A stretch of DNA of 64,000 nt from Amoeboaphelidium protococcarum (taxonomy: Eukaryota; Aphelidiomycota; Aphelidea), in NCBI GenBank assembly GCA_023515745.1, contig JALECJ010000258.1, positions 1-64,000 on the forward strand, in the 5' to 3' direction. Made by a program: the position numbers and the translations under genes. Position 1 is the first letter of the stretch. Each line of letters starts with the position of its first letter. Positions 55,942 to 64,000 of the stretch are shown piece after piece. Under the pieces are notes generated by a model, which saw only the letters and a program-made list of their open reading frames with translations, ran no database searches and had not been told where the DNA came from.

Positions 55942-56940
55942 ATGAAATCTGCGTTTATTGCAATTACTCTATTGGCAGCTGTCGCGCGTGCTGCGCCTAC
56001 CTATCCTTATGATGGTGCTTATTAAGATGATCAAGGATTTAATGATGACAGCGACTTGCAATACGGTGCGCCATAGTAGAATTAGAATTAGTAGTACGCT
56101 GGTTAGAATTAGCCTGATGTAGATGCACCTACTCCTTAAAATTCTTTCAATGATCGTCGTACTCAGTCATCTGGTTAGCTGCAATCGTATGGTGCTGCAC
56201 AGCCGGAAGGGCAGCAGTACTATGCTAACAATCCGCTTTCTCGTCAATCATATGACGCGTATCACCAGATATTGTAATCAGCTCCAAGATAGCATTCTAA
56301 CGGTGGACTGGCTTACAAGCACCCATCGTTGCCTCGTAACTTTGTTCCTCCTCCGCAGCAGCAACAGTTGCAGCAGTAGTATAGCTCTGTTCCTCGATCC
56401 AACTCTGCTCCTGCTCAGTAGAATTAGCAGCAGTAGGCTGTGACTCAGGATCCATATGATGCAGCATAGAAAAGTGAAAGTGAAGATTTCGAGTTTGAAG
56501 ATCCTCAGTAGCAAGCACCTGCTCCTCAATAAGGAAGTCAAGCTGGTTAGGTCGCTGTTGCTGGTGGTGCTGCAGCTGGTGGCGCTTCTGTCGCTGGTGC
56601 ATCTGCAGGTACCGCCGGCTCTGTGCCTGTGCAATAGCCACCACAACAGCAGGAAGGAAGCAGTGATTTTGACGAGGCTTTCAAAGCTGTGTGTCCTGGA
56701 CTTTTTGGCAAGACCAAGACGTAGATTGCGACCGCTTTGTATAAGGCTGGTAGTATCTTTGCTGCTTGTAAGTCTGACGCTGACGTGCAATAGCCTCAGT
56801 AGCCTTCTGCGGGTGCTTCTGCTACTACTGAGTAGAGATCTGCTGAACCTGCTGCCCAACAATCCACTCCATCTTCTGGTGGTTAGGCGCCTTAGGAGCC
56901 TGCTAAGAAGGGATTCTTGGCCAATCTGTTCAAGTGGTGA
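55942..56940 (+). CDS. Secreted Gln-rich protein (332 aa)
   Basis: Signal peptide MKSAFIAITLLAAVARAAP, then strongly Gln/Asn/Pro/Tyr/Ala-rich sequence with QQNQNQQY- and PPPQQQQLQQQ-type runs. More than 30 of the Gln codons are TAA or TAG, the densest use in the host part of the window. A Gly/Ala tract (VAVAGGAAAGGASVAGAS) precedes a short ordered region with two Cys (FDEAFKAVCPGLFGKTKTQI). TGA 56938-56940. Could be an adhesive or wall/matrix protein (inference); no family recognised. Confidence 0.75.
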
Positions 56941-57134
56941 GCCGTGATAATTGACTCAAAGATGGTTGAAGTTTATAGCGGAGCAATCGGACAACTGAAT
57001 AAGTAGAATGGGAAATATTATAATAGTTTTGACAATTGTTATTTCTTTTACGAGCTTGTAATCGTTTTCATTTCCTCCTCTACAACTAGCATAACGAAAG
57101 CTGCACCAGGTGTATCATTTCATAATAGATCCAA

Positions 57135-58532
<1,398 letters not shown>

Positions 58533-58793
58533 TTATTATTACAATCGCTTTAGTTTAGATTAAAAGTTGAAGTATCTACAGTATAATTTAACTGCCTGTG
58601 AAGGTTGTAATTAAAGGTGATGATGAGAGGTGGCGATCGATCGACAACGGTAAGGTTGAGCGACGCGACAACCATCAATGTAAATAGTGAAGCATTAGAT
58701 AACAAACACGCTATAACTGTATTTAAATTTGATCATATATGAATTGAAGCAACTATTTTTGGACATAGTTCATCTCCATTTTCAGTCTCCTGT

Positions 58794-60266
58794 TCAGTGA
58801 CTAAGTGACTATTATTTCGTACGGATAATCTTGTCGTAAATGTTATAAACAGCTTACGATGAAGCTTCCCAAGACTTGTCACGCGCGAATTGTACAGCAT
58901 TTTCTATCAACTTTGGGTAGTCATGCGTACGATTGTATAGTCCATTGACTGCATTGTAAATACGCTTATCGTGATCCATATGTGCATTGCCTTCTTCTTC
59001 TTCAGTACTCATAATCCAGGACTCTCTCATGCGGATTATATCAACTACATTGGCGCAGAAATTTTGAATTTTACTACTCTCAGAATCTTTATGATCAGTC
59101 TACTCCTCGACAAGCCTACCGCGACTATTATTCACCAGATCTGATACACCTCCCCTGTTACGAGCCACCACAAAATTTCCACTTGCCATAGCTTCAATGC
59201 ATACGTTACCAAGGGTATCAAATGATGACGGAAACACGAAAATGTCACTAGCAGCATATGCCTGGCTCAACTGCTCATCCTTCCAGTAACATCCAGAATA
59301 GAATACTCGGTTCTATTTGCCGTGCAGTCTGACCAAATCCCAATGAAGTATTCCAGTTCCAACAATGACCAGGTAGGCTTTGATTTCACATTATTTCAAG
59401 TGATTCATCGTGTGTACAAGCCAATGCAAAGATTTCTCAGGTGCACATCTACCCACGTACAGTAAGATTGGTACCGTGTCGTATTCAGGATCATCGAATG
59501 TGAATACTTTGCGCCAATTTGCATGATCATTGCCAAGTTCATAACATGGCCGGAATTGCATGTTATCTACTGCAGGTGGCCAAATGTAATCGCAAGTGAT
59601 ATGCTTCTCTTTATTCAGATACTCCTTGATGGGATTAGAGATTGAAATAACTGCATCAGCCAAGTTTAACAAACTCTCAAGTTGGAATATGCATTTAAAC
59701 AACCACTTTGACGCGTTACTTATTGGCTAATGTTTGACCCACTCTGCTGTATGTTGATGATAGCTGGTCACCAGTGCTATGCTTTGAATTTAGTGGTCAC
59801 TGGGACGTATAATCTTGCAATACTTTAAAGCCAAGTAGAATGATATGAACACTGCATCTGGTCCAACTACATGGATTACATCAGGTTTCAGCTCCAAGAT
59901 TATCTGACACAGATGAGGTATCAGTACACCGAATGAATTTGCCAGTATTGTCTCTGGAGCCAGATGAGATAGAGGTCGATAAGAAGCTAATTGGATGATC
60001 GTAGCAGGGAAGTCTTTCAATTCTTGGATATCCAAAGAATCATCTCTGGGAATCAGTAGAGTGCAGTCAACAGCTTCCTCCGCCTGCATTCTTTTTACAC
60101 CACCATCAAGATTACTCAGAGTAAAGTCCTGCTCTTCACCACTACTTTCACCATTCATGACTGATCGCCCATGTATTTTGGATAAGCATCTCACAAAATG
60201 GTCGACGCGTTTACTCAGTCCATCAACCTTGGGATAGAAGGATGGTGTATATAGCAAAACTTTCAT
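58794..60266 (-). CDS. GT4-family glycosyltransferase (SQD2/PimA-like)
   Basis: 490 residues. N-terminal domain starts MKVLLYTPSFYPKVDGLSKR with the Gly-containing loop of GT-B enzymes and KPDVIHVVGPDAVFISF; C-terminal domain VPILLYVGRCAPEKSLHWLV (GT4 G-R-x-x-x-E-K motif), AAYAASDIFVFPSS with FDTLGNVCIEAMASG, the nucleotide-sugar binding E-x7-E region, and VARNRGGVSDLV. Overall order resembles sulfoquinovosyl- or mannosyl-transferases of GT4. Probably transfers a sugar to a lipid or glycan; acceptor unknown. Ends ...IIRTKQQSLSH, TGA 58794-58796. Confidence 0.9.
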
Positions 60267-60487
60267 TATTTTAGTTAAAAACTAATGAGATATACCTGAA
60301 TGTAATCAGTGTATGATTGTGAATGAAATGATGACATAAAAGGTTAATGGCTTCAAGTCAAATAGCATCACTGACTTGTCATCTCTTTGACACATCGATG
60401 CATCATTCCACTGCAGAATTCAAAGACAACTTTCTCACATCACATATCAAGAAAAATGTAGAATCATACAGAGCTCTGAATATATAT

Positions 60488-62758
60488 TCACATCTTACTA
60501 AATACACTGGTGGTAGCTTCAGCATTACCATCTTTCTGCTCCTTCAACTTGGTGCGGATAGCCTAAACAGCTTCTTTCAACTCAGATCGATCGAGATCGT
60601 CGCGTTTGTACAGCAAGTCTTCTATAAACTGCAGCGGTACATCATTATACGCCTTCCAAATAGCATACCAAGATATAAACAGTACGGTGGAAGAACTCTC
60701 TAGCACGGCAATAATCTTGTCTAGAACATCAAAAGTCTGGCGCACGCGTTTGGGACTCTTAATGTCGGACCAGAATGCAACACAAGTTATATACTCACTT
60801 CTGAGCTAATTCACAGCCTAAGGCATCTTCAATTTGCAATTCTTACTTTTCAAAGCCTGCAGGATCAAGACGACAAAATGTTCAAGACTCTCACTAGATA
60901 ACTTGGAGAAGAGATAATCCTGCAAATGTGCCTTGTAATCCTAAAGATAGTCATTAAGTGTGGCGAGAACACTAGGCATGGTGCTGTTCTCATACCAACT
61001 GGCCGTAAACACCTGAGACATTGCACCATTTATATCATTAAACATTATCGTCTACAACACCGAGCATCCCTTCTTAGTGATACGCATAAATCCCTTCATG
61101 ACTTCATTCATCAATTTTGAGAACTCAGACTTGGCAGAGTCATTCAACTTCTCTTCCAGTCGCTTGTACACAGCCTCCAAATACTCGCTGCATTTCAGAT
61201 TATTATTACTCAGAGCTATAACATACTCTGCGAATCCAGGTGCAAATTGATCCTTCTTCATTAGGAATCTCTACTCCTCTTGCTCGACCATCAACATCTA
61301 TTCACTCTGGAAATGTTTAAGAGTCCTCAGGCATTCAAATCCGACATCTGATAGCAGTCTACCTCCTTTAGCTGCATCAAACACAATGTCAATCTGCTGA
61401 TTCACAATTTAAAATAGAATAACAGGTGCAGATGTGGCATACATCTCATCAGAGTCAGTATCTGGTGCTTTATCACGCTCTATAAAATCTTTCTTCTCAC
61501 TCAACAACAGTCGATCTACCCATTCCAACAACTTGGTGCTGATCAATTTGACATAATCCCGAGATAACTTGGCCTCATTATCATCAAGAAGCTTTGGCTC
61601 CAATAGCTCCTCCGTGACACCAAGTCGATCATTCATCACCTTGTAATAATCTCTAACCCAACCAAGAACTAGGAGGATATCCTTGGTCTCCATATCACCG
61701 CGCTGTGTCAATCTGTTGAGAAGATCATACGTCAACTTGTGGTATTACAGAACATAGAACGGAAATATCTTGTACTTTGGTGGGAATCTAACGGCAACTT
61801 CATCAAACACCAAAGCCAGATCATTAAAGATAAAGTGACTATTCTCTAAAGCATCTGCCACTGAATCTTCTGATGGTATCATTCTACGGTAATGAATCTA
61901 AATCGACTCTAAGATACTATTCAATAGCTAGCTTCTATAATTCTTGATACTCCTCGATAATATCGCCTCACTGACAACCTGTAAACTGGCAATATTAATA
62001 CTTTACTACTGCGATTGTCCAATGCTACCAGAAGATTACTGCATTCGATGTTAATACTCCATTACTTGTTCATCCGCCATCTCCTCAGCCTCGACAATCT
62101 TACAAATCTTCACCAGAACTTGACCTTGATCTTCCTTCACAAGCTCCAGAATATTTTATCCAAGCGTCCACAGATACTCACGGAATTATTCAGATAGAGA
62201 ATCTAGACGTTTAAAGTATTTATTGATAATGTTAATAACTGTCGGTCCCTAAGTCTTGGCCTAGTGCACGGTGATATCTCTAAACTCTTCCAGTTTATAC
62301 AACTCATAATGAATCTGGAGCAGAGAATCAGCCGGTCCAAGTATGTTCTCACTCTCCACTCTGATCATTTATGATAATCTTTCAACGTCTTGACTCAGAG
62401 CCTGGAATCTCACAATAATCTCCTTGGTCTTGACAAAGTTCTAGTGTGTCTTACTTATACGCTTAATCTTGTCATAGTTTTAAATCTAAATCTGACTATT
62501 CTTGCACACATCTTCCACTTACTTTACCCATTCCTACATAGACTTGATGGATTACTCACTTCTCTGCAAAGCGGACAGACTTTCTTCATATCCATCCAGC
62601 TTATCTCCAACCACACGCTTCAGAACGGCATCCAGGCTCTACTTCTCCTACTAATACTTTGCAATCAAGTGAGGGAGTTTAGTTTACAAATCCTCTGGCT
62701 AAGGCAACAACTAAGCCACTTTCTACTAAGCTTCTTCCAGCGCATCTGCCAATGACAT
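60488..62758 (-). CDS. SEC6: Exocyst complex subunit Sec6 (EXOC3)
   Basis: 756 residues, the usual Sec6 length, one open frame. N-terminal coiled region with VEDVCKNSQIQIQNYDKIKR and ISKTHQNFVKTKEI, then ENILGPADSLLQIHYELYKL, FRDITVHQAK and NKYFKRLDSLSEQFREYLWT, the Sec6 signature order. The C-terminal helical bundle includes EAKLSRDYVKLISTKLLEWV and LLYKRDDLDRSELKEAV. The exocyst tethers secretory vesicles to the plasma membrane. Start ATG 62756-62758; stop TGA 60488-60490 after FSKM. Confidence 0.87.
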
Positions 62759-62997
62759 TTTTTTAACCACTGGATACTTACTTACTTGATATATCAATGC
62801 AAATTTTGATAAAGACAACAGCCTTCTGAGCGTATCGAAGAACAGAAAGAGAGTACGAATACGCGGAAAGGTAACGCGAGTGAACTTTGAGGCTGAAACA
62901 CGACGCGCTTCGTTGTTTGAATAAAGTGAAACGAGAGGATACTTTGAGCAATGAAATTTGATGTATTGTATTGAAACCGCAATCACAATCTCGGTCA

Positions 62998-64000
62998 TCA
63001 TTCAAGATCCAAGTCAACAATTTCCGTGATTTTGCCATTGGCTTTCTCTGCCATTTCAAAGTCAATAATGCGGACGCGTCCACTACTGTCAATAGTCATA
63101 TTCGGCAATCGAACATCTCCATGCCGATAACCGAGAGCATGAATTTTATCAAGGGCCTCTTAAACATCAGCTTTACGCTCACTGTACTGCTCAGTAGTCA
63201 TAGTTTATCCGACATTTTCCAACACGATAACCAGCAGCATACCACACAAAGTACCGTAGGCGAAAAACTTTGGAATCACTGTGCCCTACAATGACTCTAG
63301 AGCCTTGTACACTTCAACCTCATTATTGAACTTTTGCAATGCATTTGGCTTCTTTGACAGATCCACAGTCTTGAAAATGACTCCTTATTAATCTGCCAAA
63401 TTTCCTAAAGCAACTGCCCCATATCTACCGCGATAAATTACGTTTGTCCAATGGCAGTAAGCATCTAGAGCGACTGACTTGTAACTAACCACATGAGCTT
63501 CTCTGAAGAGAGCCGCACTTTGAACTGAGCTGATAGGTGGTGGCACATACAACCATTCTTTCCCAGAGCTTTCAATCAGAGACAGCAAATAGATCCATGC
63601 AGCTACTAATGTGTACGGCTATCTCTGAGAACATTTGATGACCGGTGAACACTCCAGCACTGATCGCCCCTGCTGATCAGTATCTTCCACTTTGCGAAAG
63701 AATATTGTCTCATCGAATGTAGTGAGAACACCATATCGGTGGCGATTTATAGTCATATAAACGTAGACTTACTCAACCGCTCGAATGATCTTACCTTTGT
63801 GAACCGTTTCAGCCTCGTCATTGCACTTTTACTTCTTAGTCTCAAAGTCGACGTATTGTTAATTGTAGCTCGGAATCAGATCAACAAGACTATCAATCGC
63901 CCACGGAGTCTTTATTTCAACCGTTAGTTTCGATAGTTCCTTGCCTTCATCAGATAACCAAATTCGATCTGGATCCCCCAATACTGAGCTGCCCGAAATA
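62998..64000 (-). CDS. Nuclease-like plus protein-kinase-like protein, CRN-effector type (5' end outside window)
   Basis: The visible ~334 residues run off the window edge at the N-terminal side. GDPDRIWLSDEGKELSKLTV leading to EIKTPW gives the G-D-P-D...E-x-K pattern of PD-(D/E)XK nucleases. A YVYMTINRHRYGVLTTFDET block follows, typical of nuclease-kinase proteins related to Crinkler (CRN) effectors. The C-terminal kinase-like lobe has VIFKTVDLS, the catalytic-loop HALGYRHGDVRLPNM and IIDFEMA (DFE in place of DFG). CRN-type proteins are known as secreted effectors and as standalone eukaryotic conflict proteins; which applies here is unknown. Stop TGA 62998-63000. Confidence 0.75.

Overview
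The window is nuclear DNA of a unicellular eukaryote that reads TAA and TAG as glutamine and uses only TGA as stop. Three kinds of internal evidence agree. First, conserved genes (alpha-tubulin, H2B, eL15, enolase, AsnRS, Sec6, TRAPPC10) run full length only with this code, and in-frame TAA/TAG fall at family Gln positions. Second, one H2B copy has TAA where its paralogue has CAA. Third, every gene ends in TGA. The code, short introns (about 60-73 nt, GTAAG...AG) and typical eukaryotic gene set fit a ciliate or an oxymonad such as the Streblomastix lineage. The sequence alone does not decide between them. With the standard code nearly every gene here would be shredded.

Host left arm (1-30598): the C-terminal part of VPS13; a giant type II membrane protein; ribosomal protein eL15; TRAPPC10; a PH-MyTH4-FERM protein; and a divergent H2B/H2A.X pair. 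After these come a signal-peptide membrane protein, a trypsin-like protease, alpha-tubulin, an SLC35F6-like transporter, a small membrane protein, a low-complexity protein, AP endonuclease IV, two more trypsin-like proteases, a second (inverted) H2A.X/H2B pair and eS21. All four histone genes carry a metazoan-type 3' stem-loop.

Integrated virus (30599-53689): a complete 23.1-kb polinton-like virus (PLV) sits inside the asparaginyl-tRNA synthetase gene. It has 252-bp terminal inverted repeats, TG...CA ends and a perfect 5-bp target duplication (CGCTC). It encodes an rve integrase, a second (tyrosine) recombinase, an A32-like packaging ATPase, a jelly-roll major capsid protein, a TVpol-superfamily 3 helicase replication protein, an 1886-residue fibre with a peptidase S74 chaperone, a tRNA-Ile, giant-virus-like PWxW repeat proteins and about 15 small proteins. 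It uses the host's altered code throughout. Many genes end in a strong palindrome, as in virophages and mimiviruses. Two repeat regions (five GGACATCAA motifs; seven 32-bp tandem units) are candidate replication or packaging sites.

Host right arm (53690-64000): the N-terminal exons of AsnRS, a Gln-rich secreted protein, enolase, a GT4 glycosyltransferase, exocyst Sec6 and, running off the end, a nuclease-like plus kinase-like protein resembling CRN effectors. The AsnRS exons on the two sides join in frame (492 residues) if the element and one target copy are removed, so the insertion is precise and probably recent, and an uninterrupted allele or copy is expected elsewhere in the genome.
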